Positions 36,564 through 45,765 of a stretch of DNA of 64,000 nucleotides are shown one piece after another. The position numbers were made by a program, and so were the translations under genes. Each line of letters begins with the position of its first letter. Positions within the stretch are counted from its first letter, which is position 1. The notes beneath the pieces are model-generated. The model saw only the letters and a program-made list of their open reading frames with translations. It had not been told where the DNA came from and did no database searches. This DNA is from Pseudobacter sp. (GTDB taxonomy: Bacteria > Bacteroidota > Bacteroidia > Chitinophagales > Chitinophagaceae): contig JAFIGX010000020.1 of assembly GCA_017849455.1 (NCBI GenBank), positions 62,001-126,000 of the forward strand. The letters are read 5' to 3'.

Positions 36564-37364
36564 TTATCCACTATATAATACTTTTTTGATCCTGAACAGC
36601 ATACCGTAAGGCACACGAAGCAGTATCCACAATTTAAAAACCCCCAACGATGACAGCACCTTATTCGTCCCATATGCCCGAACAACGTCGATCCTGCTCT
36701 TTAATTGCCTCTGCCGATGCATGATCGAAATGCCTCGCTCATTCAGCTCACAGGTGACGAGGTATTCGGGAATCACAGCCCCTTTTCCATTAATTAAAAT
36801 CTGATTAAAAAAGCCATAGTCCTCTGCATGGGGATAATTATCAGGGTAAAAAATTGGCTTATCCGGATGATGTCTCCACATCACCGTAGGATGGATGAAC
36901 ACATTCCTGAAATACATACTCTTCAGGATCCTTGCATGGGCAACAGGTGTCATGTATTTATACCTGTTACCCGACAGTGGGTCCTTGAAATGGCACCAAC
37001 TGCCGATCAGGTCGATCTCCTCATGATTCCGCAAATAAGACACCTGCCTGTAAAACCGTTCCGGCGTACAGGTGTCCCCACAATCCAGCCTTGCGATCAG
37101 CATTTCTTTCCCCTGGCTGTAAAGCAGGCGCAGCCCGGCATTCAACGCCTTCGTTATGCCTCCGTTCTGCTCCTGCCTGATGATCGTTACCGACATTTGC
37201 TTCGACACATTCGAATGAATGAATTCGGCATCGATCGGCAGATCGCTGCCGTCATCCACAATGATCACGGAATATAAGTGGTAGGGATAATTGATACTTT
37301 GAAGAGACCGGACAAGTCCTTCCCGGTTATTATAGCAGGGAATTAATAAATAGAAGTCAGGCAT
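36564..37364 (-). CDS. GT2 family glycosyltransferase
   Basis: A 266-residue GT-A fold enzyme. It starts MPDFYLLIPCYNNREGLVRS, followed by SVIIVDDGSDLPI, the acceptor/metal region EMLIARLDCGDTCTPERF (the DxD-like position reads LDCGD) and VMWRHHPDKPIFYPDNYPHA with AEDYGF, where the catalytic base of GT2 enzymes usually lies. The family is inverting. The last 25 residues are basic and hydrophobic, probably membrane-associating. It is the first gene of the operon that ends with the small coiled-coil protein. A 373-bp upstream region with an inverted repeat and a 21-bp-period repeat probably controls it. Confidence 0.85.
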   Translation of the reverse strand: MPDFYLLIPCYNNREGLVRSLQSINYPYHLYSVIIVDDGSDLPIDAEFIHSNVSKQMSVTIIRQEQNGGITKALNAGLRLLYSQGKEMLIARLDCGDTCTPERFYRQVSYLRNHEEIDLIGSWCHFKDPLSGNRYKYMTPVAHARILKSMYFRNVFIHPTVMWRHHPDKPIFYPDNYPHAEDYGFFNQILINGKGAVIPEYLVTCELNERGISIMHRQRQLKSRIDVVRAYGTNKVLSSLGVFKLWILLRVPYGMLFRIKKVLYSG

Positions 37365-37381
37365 GGGTTATTAATGGACTG

Positions 37382-37406
37382 ATACGAAAATATATTTCTT
37401 TCGTAT
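37382..37406. promoter_or_regulatory. Inverted repeat just upstream of the GT2 gene
   Basis: ATACGAAA at 37382-37389 and TTTCGTAT at 37399-37406 are perfect 8-bp arms around nine bases. The repeat ends 18 bp before the GT2 start. It could be an operator or a leader hairpin; nothing further supports either. Confidence 0.4.
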
Positions 37407-37510
37407 TTAGATCAGATGCATGGATTTTAAAAATATCATAAAAAAGATAATACCAGGTTCAAAATTAATATGACAATATAATATTCCGAATCATTGCACC
37501 ACATAATTTG

Positions 37511-37561
37511 GTAACTGTGTATTTTTTGCCGATAAACGTGTCGAATTGCCCGATAACCGTG
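37511..37561 (-). promoter_or_regulatory. Three direct repeats with a 21-bp period (possible operator)
   Basis: On the plus strand the 9-mers are GTAACTGTG (37511-37519), ATAAACGTG (37532-37540) and ATAACCGTG (37553-37561). Each starts exactly 21 bp after the previous one, two helical turns. The spacers are also alike (both end in TTGCC(C)G). Read on the minus strand the units are CACGGTTAT, CACGTTTAT and CACAGTTAC. Direct repeats spaced by about 21 bp are the usual layout for LytTR-type regulators, and the last unit partly fits their consensus. The only downstream gene in that direction is the GT2 operon start at 37364. Confidence 0.45.
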
Positions 37562-37737
37562 CAAAATGAATGCAAACAATTGTTAGTTTAAAGGCTGCCG
37601 GTTTACAATGGCTAGACACCAATTCTTCCTTTTATGTTCTGAACAGCCAATCCTACTAACAAGATGCGCCTGAATGTGTATTTACATATTGCAGACAATC
37701 CTGATGTAATGTAGAGTGTACACATCTTGCAATATTT

Positions 37738-39282
37738 TCATCGGCCTCCCCATCCCTCCCTGTCCAGGCTTCTATATTGTATCGCTTCTGCCAGGTGTGA
37801 AGGCTGTATGTTTTCACTGCCTGCCAGGTCTGCAATAGTCCGGCTCACCTTGAGTATCCTGTCATAAGCACGCGCAGAAAGATGTAGTTTCTCCATGGCA
37901 TTTTTCAACAACTGCCGCCCCGCTGCATCGATCAGGCAGACCTTCCGCAGCAGCTTGCTGCTCATCTGTGCATTGCAATAGATGCCAGGCTGCTGCCCAT
38001 ACCGGCGGGCCTGGACTTCCCTGGCGGCGATCACACGCCGCCGGATCTGTGCAGAGCTTTCCTCCTGCCGTTGATCGGCCAGGTCGGAGAAAGGCACGGG
38101 CGTTACTTCTACATGGAGATCGATGCGGTCGAGGAGGGGGCCTGAGATCTTGTTGAGGTATTTTTGGACAGCGCCGGGCGGACAAACACATTCCCTGTCC
38201 GGGTGATTGTAAAAACCGCAAGGGCATGGATTGATCGAAGCCACCAGCATGAAACTACTGGGGAAATCTACGGATATCCTTGCCCGTGATATCGTGACTT
38301 TCCTGTCTTCCATCGGCTGACGCATCACCTCCAGTACATTCCGCTTGAATTCGGGCAGCTCATCCAGGAACAGGATCCCATTGTGCGCCAGGGATATTTC
38401 ACCAGGCTGAGGGTTTCCACCCCCACCTACCAGCGCAATATCGCTGATACTGTGGTGGGGCGACCGGAATGGTCTACCCGCCACCAGCGTGGAATGTGCC
38501 GGCAATTTTCCCGCCACCGAATAGATCTTGGTCGTTTCCAGTGCTTCCTGCAGAGTGAGCGGAGGCAGAATACCAGGAAGCCTTTTGGCCAACATCGTTT
38601 TCCCGGCCCCCGGCGGCCCGATGAGGATGGCATTATGACCACCGGCTGCAGCGATCTCCAATGCCCTCTTGATATCTTCCTGTCCCCTCACTTCACTGAA
38701 GTCGAATTCAAAATCGGACTGCGCCTGCTGAAATGCTTCTCGGGCCTGCACCTTCACCGGCTGTAAAACAGGGGATTCACTGAAGAAACCGATCACTTCA
38801 TTGATATGCCCTACACCAAAAACATCCAACCCTTCCACAATACCGGCTTCGAGGCAGTTCTGGGCCGGCAGGACCAGGCCTTTGAATCCATCCTTTCTGG
38901 CAGTAAGCGCAATGGGCAAAGCACCCTTGATCGGTTGAATGGAACCATCTAGGTTGAGCTCGCCCATCAGCACATAACCCGGCAGTTTCTCCGGATGGCG
39001 GATCTGTTCCGTAGCTGCCAGTATACCGATGGCGATGGGAAGATCGAAGGCCGTGCCACTTTTCCTGATATCGGCCGGCGCAAGGTTCACTACCAGTTTC
39101 CTGCGTGGCATGAAATAACCATTGGTCTTGATGGCGCTATCTACCCGTTGCAGGCTTTCTTTCACGGCGCTGTCCGGCAGGCCAACAATATAATATTCCG
39201 AGCCTCCCAACTCATTCACTTCCACGGTGATGGTAATGGCTTCCACGCCATATACGGCGCTGCCGAATGTTTTTACGAGCAT
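37738..39282 (-). CDS. comM: YifB/ComM family Mg-chelatase-like AAA+ ATPase
   Basis: A 514-residue protein with the three usual parts. The N-terminal Lon-protease-like ChlI domain (about 1-170) includes FDLPIAIGILAATEQ and GYVLMGELNLDGSIQPIKGA. The AAA+ Mg-chelatase core has Walker A IGPPGAGKTMLAKRL (about 221), Walker B ILFLDELPEF and the RSPHHSISDIALVGGG loop. A Cys cluster, CPCGFYNHPDRECVC, lies near 352. The C-terminal Mg_chelatase_C domain follows. In Vibrio and Haemophilus ComM is a hexameric helicase that drives branch migration during natural transformation; the role in Bacteroidota is not established. Length and layout are normal. Confidence 0.93.
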   Translation of the reverse strand: MLVKTFGSAVYGVEAITITVEVNELGGSEYYIVGLPDSAVKESLQRVDSAIKTNGYFMPRRKLVVNLAPADIRKSGTAFDLPIAIGILAATEQIRHPEKLPGYVLMGELNLDGSIQPIKGALPIALTARKDGFKGLVLPAQNCLEAGIVEGLDVFGVGHINEVIGFFSESPVLQPVKVQAREAFQQAQSDFEFDFSEVRGQEDIKRALEIAAAGGHNAILIGPPGAGKTMLAKRLPGILPPLTLQEALETTKIYSVAGKLPAHSTLVAGRPFRSPHHSISDIALVGGGGNPQPGEISLAHNGILFLDELPEFKRNVLEVMRQPMEDRKVTISRARISVDFPSSFMLVASINPCPCGFYNHPDRECVCPPGAVQKYLNKISGPLLDRIDLHVEVTPVPFSDLADQRQEESSAQIRRRVIAAREVQARRYGQQPGIYCNAQMSSKLLRKVCLIDAAGRQLLKNAMEKLHLSARAYDRILKVSRTIADLAGSENIQPSHLAEAIQYRSLDREGWGGR

Positions 39283-39384
39283 ACGTTTCCGTTATTGATT
39301 CAATAGTGGAAGATATACAAAAACAAAATGCACCATACGGCGCATAGTGATCATGGTTATTTTAGCAATGAGATGGTTAAATTG

Positions 39385-40977
39385 TCAGGGAGTTGATTCT
39401 TCGAAGAGCAGGTTCACCCCAGGGTCCCAGACGATCTTCTGTGGAGGATTGTCGGCGGGAATGACAAGGTTGGTTTGTTTGTCTTTCAGGTACAGGGTCT
39501 TTATGATGACCTGGTTATCCTTCCCATAAACGGCCATATCGAGCGGGAACCGGAAAATGTTTTCCTGTTGTTGGGTGATGGAGATCTTCAGTTCATGCCG
39601 GGCCGCATCATATTGCCAGCGGGTCCCCAACCGGGGCAGCCCGGGCCTGTAAAGCCATTGTGTAAAGAATAGATTAAGATCTTGCCCGGATACTTCTTCC
39701 ATCACCTGCCGCAGGTCACCCGTGGAGGCATTCTTTCCGCTAAAGCGGGAATAATAAGTGCGAATGCCTTTCCAGAAAGTTGAATCGCCCAATTGCTTCC
39801 GGAGCATGTGCAACACCCAACTCCCTTTCTGGTAGGAATTGGCATTCAGAAGTTCCATATAATTGGTAACTGTAGTATCTACCACAGGTCTGTGCTGTGT
39901 CTTGTTGAAGGCGATCACCTGGGCCCTGTCCTGCCTCCTCATTTTCTGTGCGGTATCCTGGCCGTATTTATGTTCGAAATAAAGGTTGGTCATGTAGGTA
40001 GCGAAACCTTCGCTTAACCATAAATGTGACCAGCCGGCCTCCGTTGCCATGTCCCCGAACCATTGGTGTGCGATCTCATGGGTGAGCAGGGATTCACTTT
40101 TACGGGTGCCTGTCACCGATCCTTCCGAATAAAAAATAGCGCCGGCATTTTCCATTCCACCGAAGATGGTTTTCGATTGCACGTTCGCCAGTTTCCTGAA
40201 TCCAAAAGGGCCTACCTGCTGCAAAAAGTAAGGGAGTATTTCGGTAGCCTGCGCATAATCGTAAAACCCTTTGTCCCTGTTCTCCGGGTATACCCAACTG
40301 TAAACAGGGATACATTGTACATCACCCGCATATTGTACGGCGAAGTCGGCAACGCCGATCACCATGATCTTCGTTGATATAGGTACCGTTTCCTTATAAT
40401 GCGTAAGCTTTTTGTTATCTGGAAGAGTTGTTTCTTCCACCTGCACGCCATTGGACACTACCTGGTAATGGCCGGGCGCCGTAACGATGAACTCGACCGC
40501 TGCTTTATCGGCCGGATGATCGATACAGGGGATCCAGTTCCTGGCGCGGTTAGGCCAGTTATCACCGAAGAAGCCGCGGCTCTTGTATTTATTGTTGCTG
40601 ATGATGAGGCCATCGGCAGGGATGCCTTCATAAGTGATCTCGAATGTTCTTGTTTCGCCGGTTTTGCCGGGCGTTGAAAGTTGTATGTTGAGCTGATCAT
40701 TGGTATGTGTGAATGAAAGCGCCCTGTCCTGTTCCTTTACACCGAGCACAGTCATGCCCTTGCCTGTATTTTTTGGAGAGACCAGGTCGATCGTGATGTC
40801 CTTTACCTCCTTCAATAATGTAAAGCTGAGCGTGGCTTTGCCTTTGATAAGATCGTTATCGTCCGACAGTTCCAATTCGTAACTGTATTGCTGTGCATCG
40901 ACCGTTGCGTGGGGCCGTTGGGCATGCAGACGGGCCAGGCACAGGCAGGTAACGAAGAACCATAAACTTTTCTTCAT
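39385..40977 (-). CDS. M1 family zinc metallopeptidase (aminopeptidase)
   Basis: A 530-residue secreted protein with a signal peptide (MKKSLWFFVTCLCLARLHA). The M1 beta-sandwich domain comes first, then GGMENAGAIFY (about 269), the exopeptidase motif that binds the substrate N-terminus. The zinc site is HEIAHQWFGD (about 299-308) with the third ligand in LSEGFATY. The family removes N-terminal residues from peptides. The length is shorter than E. coli PepN because the C-terminal helical domain is reduced; this is common in Bacteroidota M1 enzymes. It probably acts in the periplasm. It follows ComM's start by about 100 bp, with no sign of operon linkage. Confidence 0.93.
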   Translation of the reverse strand: MKKSLWFFVTCLCLARLHAQRPHATVDAQQYSYELELSDDNDLIKGKATLSFTLLKEVKDITIDLVSPKNTGKGMTVLGVKEQDRALSFTHTNDQLNIQLSTPGKTGETRTFEITYEGIPADGLIISNNKYKSRGFFGDNWPNRARNWIPCIDHPADKAAVEFIVTAPGHYQVVSNGVQVEETTLPDNKKLTHYKETVPISTKIMVIGVADFAVQYAGDVQCIPVYSWVYPENRDKGFYDYAQATEILPYFLQQVGPFGFRKLANVQSKTIFGGMENAGAIFYSEGSVTGTRKSESLLTHEIAHQWFGDMATEAGWSHLWLSEGFATYMTNLYFEHKYGQDTAQKMRRQDRAQVIAFNKTQHRPVVDTTVTNYMELLNANSYQKGSWVLHMLRKQLGDSTFWKGIRTYYSRFSGKNASTGDLRQVMEEVSGQDLNLFFTQWLYRPGLPRLGTRWQYDAARHELKISITQQQENIFRFPLDMAVYGKDNQVIIKTLYLKDKQTNLVIPADNPPQKIVWDPGVNLLFEESTP

Positions 40978-41007
40978 GCCAGGGTTATTTGCAAATGAAG
41001 ATAAAGA

Positions 41008-42321
41008 TTATAATTTTTCCAGCAACTCCACTACTTTCTCTCTCTTCAGGATCAGGTAGCCGAGCCTGTCATTGCTGATGCCTTCTTTGAGCTGGTAGCT
41101 GAAATGCAACTGATCGCCATGAACGGTCGTTTCGAAATACCGGAAGGCGATATTGGGATATTGCCGTAGTTCATCGCCTATTTCATAAAGATGGGTCGAT
41201 AGAACGAAAAGGGAAGACTTGATCTTGATGAGGCCACGGATCACGGTGGAAGAGCATTTCATGGCATCCTGCACATTGGTGCCTTTGAAAAGTTCATCGA
41301 TCAGCACCAGCCATTTCTTGCCATCGTTGATCTTGAGGATGGTATTGCGGATCCTTTGTACTTCATTGAAGAAATAGCTTTCTCCTTTTACGATATTGTC
41401 TACCACATTGATATTGCTCAGTAGTCCGTCGAAAATGGTGAGCCGCATGGATTGTGCCGGCACGCCCATACCCAGGTGGGCCAGGAACACAGCCGATCCT
41501 ACTGCTTTGATGAAAGTGCTTTTACCGGCCATATTGGCGCCGGTAAGAAAAAGGAAATTGGTTTCCTTGTTCATTTGCACATTGTAAGCAACCGGGCTGG
41601 GCAGTAATATATGGTAGAGTTGATCTGCGTCGATCATGGGTTGCTGCTGGTCGAGGAACACGGGGAAGCTCAGGTTATACCGCTCCATGGCGATGGCCAT
41701 GGAATACCAGGCGTCGAAGCGCCCATAGATGCTGATCAGCTCCATGGCCGCTGCTTTGAAATGGTCTCTCAGGTAACCGCCAAACTCGATGATCTCGGTG
41801 AGACTGAATTTCTTCCCGCTTTCATGCCGTGCCATGGCCATCAGGATGGGCTTATCGAGCAGGTGTTGCGCGCGATGCAGGTAAGAGCGTACAAGCACCG
41901 GGATATCGGCCTTTTCGAACAGGTCGACCAATTGGTGCATGCCACGTATGAAATCCGCAAAATGCGCAATGGAGAATCTTACCAGGGAAAAATCGGCTGA
42001 ATGAAAAATCTTATAGGCAAATGCATTGATGATATTGGGGCCGGGCATCTGGTCAATATAGCTATCGTAGAATTTTTCCATCACCATCACCGTTCCATTG
42101 GTGATGGAAGCAGGCCACTGTTGTTTGTTGGAAAAGATGGTGCCGATGATCTGCTGTGTTTCCTGGATCTGTTTGAGGTCGTTGAAAGGATTGGTGAAAA
42201 ATTTCATCAACCATTCCCTGCCTTCGATCGTTTGGGTGAAATTGAGCTTGTGAAAAATAGAGAATTCCTCTTCATGCTGAAAGATGGAAAGATCGTTGAA
42301 AGTGGTATTGTCGAGCTGCAT
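41008..42321 (-). CDS. MutS-family ATPase lacking mismatch-recognition domains
   Basis: 437 residues from ATG 42321; a TTG two codons upstream is in frame. The N-terminal part (about 1-230) resembles the lever/clamp region of MutS (domain III). The ATPase has Walker A TGANMAGKSTFIKAVG (about 260), the LSTHLYEIG segment with the family's His, and Walker B WLVLIDELFKGTN (about 339). The mismatch-binding domain I and connector domain II are absent, so mismatch repair is unlikely. Such short MutS-like proteins are common in Bacteroidota, with unknown function. It lies 30 bp downstream of the dihydroorotase gene and 30 bp before the M1 peptidase gene. Confidence 0.85.
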   Translation of the reverse strand: MQLDNTTFNDLSIFQHEEEFSIFHKLNFTQTIEGREWLMKFFTNPFNDLKQIQETQQIIGTIFSNKQQWPASITNGTVMVMEKFYDSYIDQMPGPNIINAFAYKIFHSADFSLVRFSIAHFADFIRGMHQLVDLFEKADIPVLVRSYLHRAQHLLDKPILMAMARHESGKKFSLTEIIEFGGYLRDHFKAAAMELISIYGRFDAWYSMAIAMERYNLSFPVFLDQQQPMIDADQLYHILLPSPVAYNVQMNKETNFLFLTGANMAGKSTFIKAVGSAVFLAHLGMGVPAQSMRLTIFDGLLSNINVVDNIVKGESYFFNEVQRIRNTILKINDGKKWLVLIDELFKGTNVQDAMKCSSTVIRGLIKIKSSLFVLSTHLYEIGDELRQYPNIAFRYFETTVHGDQLHFSYQLKEGISNDRLGYLILKREKVVELLEKL

Positions 42322-42351
42322 AGGCAAATGGTCGGAACAATTTACTACAAT

Positions 42352-43692
42352 TTATCGGTCGAATCTTAGCCGTTCTCCTTTCTTAGATTCATCCCAGCTT
42401 CCATTTCCATACACCAGGTGACCATTCACAAAAGTATGTGTTACGGAGGAGGGGAAAGTGGTCCCTTCCAATGGGCTCCAGCCGCATTTATATAAGATAT
42501 TCGATTTGGACACAGTGGTGGGGGTATCGGGATCCACGAGCACCAGATCGGCCCAATAACCTTCCCGGATGAAACCCCTGTTCTCTATCCGGAAACAGCG
42601 GGCCACTGCATGGCTCATTTTTTCCACTACTTTCTCAATGCTGATCCTGCCTTCCTTTACATAGTGGAGCATCATCAACAGGGAGTGCTGTACAAGAGGG
42701 AGCCCTGCATGTGCTTTTTCGTAGGGCTCATTTTTTTCTTCCCAGGTATGAGGTGCATGGTCGGTGGCGATCACATCCAGCCGGTCGTCGAGCAGGGCGC
42801 GCCACAAAGCTTCACGGTTATGAGGGGCTTTGATGGCGGGGTTGCATTTGATGAGGTTGCCGAGCTGCGCATAGTCGTTGCTGGTGAAATGCAGGTGATG
42901 AACACATACTTCGGCCGTAATATTTTTCTCTTCTAGCGGCACTATATTGGTGAAGAGCTGCAATTCTTTTTCAGTGCTGATATGGAGGATATGCAGGCGG
43001 CTATTGTATTTTTTGGCGAACTGGATGGCGGCAAGCGAAGACTCGAAGCAGCCGTTCTCGTCGCGGATAAGGGGATGGTCCGAAGGTTCCAGCACAGCTT
43101 TTTCTTTTTTGATCCTTTCGAGGTTGGCCTTGATGATCTTTTCATCTTCGCAATGGGAAGCGATCAGCACTTCGCTTTCGCGGAAAAGTTTATCGAGCGT
43201 AAGATAATTATCTACCAGCAATCCCCCGGTAGAGGAGCCCATGAAAATCTTGATGCCGCAGATATCCTTTTTGCGAAGATTGGTACGGAGAGCTTCATCG
43301 GCATTATCATTGGAAGTGCCCATGAAAAATGAATAATTGGCCAGGGAGGTATTGGCGGCGATGCGGTATTTATCTTCGAGCAGGTCTTGTGTGAACACCG
43401 GGGGTACGGTATTGGGCATTTCCATGAAGGAAGTCACCCCGCCAGCCACGGCTGCTTTGGATTCGGTGTAAATGGTAGCTTTATGGGTGAGGCCCGGTTC
43501 ACGGAAATGGACCTGGTCGTCGATGGCCCCGGGTAATAAATATTTTCCTTCACCGTTAATTTCGGTAACGGCAATGGCCGGTTGAATACTGTCGGCAATT
43601 TTTTCTATCCGTCCTTTGGCCACCAGAACATCTTTGGCAGCTAATTTGCCTTCGTTAACTACTATTGCATTCTTAATCAGGTAATTTTGCAT
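42352..43692 (-). CDS. pyrC: Dihydroorotase
   Basis: 446 residues from ATG 43692 (MQNYLIKNAIVVNEGKLAAK); an upstream in-frame codon at 43719 is less likely. Motifs of the amidohydrolase fold: IDDQVHFREPGLTHK, CGIKIFMGSSTGG with the probable carbamylated Lys, SHCEDEKII, LHILHIST and IATDHAPHTWEEKN. The enzyme cyclises N-carbamoyl-aspartate to dihydroorotate in pyrimidine synthesis. In most dihydroorotases the first motif is HxH; here the first position is Gln60 (DDQVH), with His62 kept. I recall this form as normal in Bacteroidota enzymes. The other ligands are present, so it is probably active. No other pyr gene is in the window. Confidence 0.9.
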   Translation of the reverse strand: MQNYLIKNAIVVNEGKLAAKDVLVAKGRIEKIADSIQPAIAVTEINGEGKYLLPGAIDDQVHFREPGLTHKATIYTESKAAVAGGVTSFMEMPNTVPPVFTQDLLEDKYRIAANTSLANYSFFMGTSNDNADEALRTNLRKKDICGIKIFMGSSTGGLLVDNYLTLDKLFRESEVLIASHCEDEKIIKANLERIKKEKAVLEPSDHPLIRDENGCFESSLAAIQFAKKYNSRLHILHISTEKELQLFTNIVPLEEKNITAEVCVHHLHFTSNDYAQLGNLIKCNPAIKAPHNREALWRALLDDRLDVIATDHAPHTWEEKNEPYEKAHAGLPLVQHSLLMMLHYVKEGRISIEKVVEKMSHAVARCFRIENRGFIREGYWADLVLVDPDTPTTVSKSNILYKCGWSPLEGTTFPSSVTHTFVNGHLVYGNGSWDESKKGERLRFDR

Positions 43693-43757
43693 AATTTCAA
43701 ATTCGAAAATGAGGGCCACGGATATGCTGAAGTGGCATCAAACTTAAATAATCCAAC

Positions 43758-45449
43758 ATGCAATTTATTGTAAAAACCATTGCGCGTCTTGCTATTTTAT
43801 TCGTTCCGTTCACCAGTCTTGCACAATCTTCGTACCTCCCGCAGGGAGACAAACACCAGCCTTTTCTGAACCGGCTGGAGATAAAATTGCAGAATAATAT
43901 CGACCTGAACAGATCTACCGTGAAGCCATTCAGCAGGCGGATAGCCGTAGAGGTGGCTGAATATGCGGATTCCATACAGAAGGCCACCGGCAATCTCTTA
44001 TCGACGGTAGACCAGCACAACCTCCGGAGCCTGCTGATGAACAATTCGGAATGGGTGAAGGGCGACCGGTCCGATTTTCTGAATAAAAAAAGTCTCTGGA
44101 ATACTTTTTATAAGTCAAAAGCCAACATGCTGGAAGTAAATGAAAAGGATTTTTTCCTGGTAGTGAACCCGGTGATCCAGGGGCAGTTGTCGGTTGAAAG
44201 CGATCATTCCGGTGAGAGGGTCTTCGTCAATACAAGAGGGGCGGCTATACGCGGTATGATCTCGGAGCGGTTGGGCTTCTCGGCATTCATGACCGATAAC
44301 CAGGAGCGGGGGCCTTTGTTCGTACGGGACAGGATCGCTTATTACAATGCAGTGCCGGGTGTTGGGTTTTATAAGACATACAAAAAGACAGGTGTAGATT
44401 ATTTTGATGCCCGTGGCTCTGTTAATTTTATAGCAGCGAAGTATCTCGATTTTCAATTCGGGTACGACAAGAATTTTATCGGTAACGGGTATCGCAGCTT
44501 ATTCCTCAGTGATTATGCCAACAGTTATCTCTTCCTGAAAGTCAATACAAGGATATGGAAGTTCGATTATATGAACCTGTTCATGCAATTGGTGCCGCAA
44601 ACCATCGGGATCAACTCCGGTGATAAATTGCTTGATAAAAAATATCTGGCCATGCACCATTTGAGCATACAGGCAACGAAGTGGTTGAATCTGGGTCTTT
44701 TTGAAGGTATTGTTTTTGGAAGGAAGAATCATTTTGATCTCTCCTATCTAAACCCCGTCATGTTCCTTCGTGCGGCTGAATCGCAGAACGGCAGTGCGGA
44801 CAATGCCGTGGTGGGGCTCGATTTCAAGGCCAATGTGGCGAAGCGATACCAGTTCTATGGACAAGTGTTGTTCGATGAATTCAAACTGAATGAACTGACA
44901 GGTGGTAAAGGTTGGTGGGGCAATAAGTTCGGCATACAGGCCGGCGCCAAATACATCGATGCATTCGGTGTCCGCAATCTCGATCTGCAGGGTGAAGTGA
45001 ACCTGGTGCGGCCATTCACTTACAGCCACTCCGATTCGGTAACGAACTACTCGCATTACAATCAACCGCTCGCACATCCGCTCGGCGCCAATTTTGTGGA
45101 AGCCATTGGTATCGTCCGTTATCAACCGCATCCGAAATGGACAACCTCCGCGCGACTGATCCTCTGGAACCAGGGAGCAGATACGACGAACAGCAATTTT
45201 GGTTCCGATATATTCAAGGTCAATTCTACACGCTCCGGGGGCGATTATGGATACAGACTGCCTTCCGGCCCTAAATATACCGGCGTCAATGCACAATTGC
45301 TGGTCTCCTATGAGTTCAGGGAAAATCTTTTTATCGAAGCTTCGGCATTGATCAGGCGACTGAGTTCAATCTATGTGTCCGACAAGAACACCTCCCTATT
45401 CACCATTGGCGTAAGGATGAATATGTACAGACGCGAATATGATTATTAA
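43758..45449 (+). CDS. Outer-membrane beta-barrel protein, RemB/Wzi-like
   Basis: A 563-residue protein with a signal peptide (about 1-22, ending SLAQS). A helical N-terminal stretch is followed by a long run of amphipathic beta strands ending in a strand with aromatic residues (MNMYRREYDY). The stretch DFQFGYDKNFIGNGYRSLFL and SDYANSYLFLKVNTRIWKFD matches my memory of proteins annotated as gliding protein RemB or capsule-assembly Wzi family. Wzi is an outer-membrane lectin that anchors capsule; RemB contributes to surface motility in Flavobacterium. Either suits an organism with a polysaccharide locus nearby. Exact assignment needs a profile search. Confidence 0.6.
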   Translation: MQFIVKTIARLAILFVPFTSLAQSSYLPQGDKHQPFLNRLEIKLQNNIDLNRSTVKPFSRRIAVEVAEYADSIQKATGNLLSTVDQHNLRSLLMNNSEWVKGDRSDFLNKKSLWNTFYKSKANMLEVNEKDFFLVVNPVIQGQLSVESDHSGERVFVNTRGAAIRGMISERLGFSAFMTDNQERGPLFVRDRIAYYNAVPGVGFYKTYKKTGVDYFDARGSVNFIAAKYLDFQFGYDKNFIGNGYRSLFLSDYANSYLFLKVNTRIWKFDYMNLFMQLVPQTIGINSGDKLLDKKYLAMHHLSIQATKWLNLGLFEGIVFGRKNHFDLSYLNPVMFLRAAESQNGSADNAVVGLDFKANVAKRYQFYGQVLFDEFKLNELTGGKGWWGNKFGIQAGAKYIDAFGVRNLDLQGEVNLVRPFTYSHSDSVTNYSHYNQPLAHPLGANFVEAIGIVRYQPHPKWTTSARLILWNQGADTTNSNFGSDIFKVNSTRSGGDYGYRLPSGPKYTGVNAQLLVSYEFRENLFIEASALIRRLSSIYVSDKNTSLFTIGVRMNMYRREYDY

Positions 45450-45655
45450 GCCTTCCATTGTGCATGCGGTGTATTGAAAACGCAAAATATGAGGTTGTTC
45501 AATCAGGATCTTGAACCGATACAGCCATTGCAGCACGTTAAGAACACTTACATAATTATTATTGAACAAGTTTAACAGGAGGATCTGCCTCTTTTTTAAA
45601 GAATTGATAATCAGCAGAAAAGAGTAGGAGAACTAAAAGTATGAACAATAAAAAA

Positions 45656-45675
45656 GTGCCGCTTGTAGGCGGCAC
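45656..45675 (+). other. GC-rich hairpin (possible 5'-leader element)
   Basis: GTGCCGC (45656-45662) and GCGGCAC (45669-45675) form a perfect 7-bp stem with a six-base loop, in an AT-rich setting. No T-run follows, so it is not a standard terminator on this strand. A tract CCATTAACCATTAAACC and an ATG at 45715 follow. A run of A before it (45646-45655) would give a T-run on the minus strand, so minus-strand termination of the PorT-like gene is the other reading. Confidence 0.45.
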
Positions 45676-45714
45676 CTCACTAATCAAATACCATTAACCA
45701 TTAAACCTTATCCT

Positions 45715-45765
45715 ATGAATGTAAAATTAATATTTTTTTCATTGTATCGTAACATTTGGGGTTAA
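45715..45765 (+). other. 16-codon ORF, possible leader peptide or remnant
   Basis: ATG at 45715 opens MNVKLIFFSLYRNIWG and stops at 45763-45765. The first residues resemble the start of a SusC-type receptor signal peptide. It could be a leader peptide, the remnant of a lost receptor gene, or chance. Confidence 0.25.

Larger units (their letters stand above)
37365..37737. other. 373-bp intergenic region upstream of the GT2 operon
   Basis: No gene was found. It holds the inverted repeat at 37382-37406 and the 21-bp-period repeat at 37511-37561. It also receives the 3' end of the ComM-type gene at 37738, where I see only a weak hairpin-forming stretch (GTGTACAC near 37716). The upstream and downstream genes are both on the minus strand. 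Confidence 0.6.
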
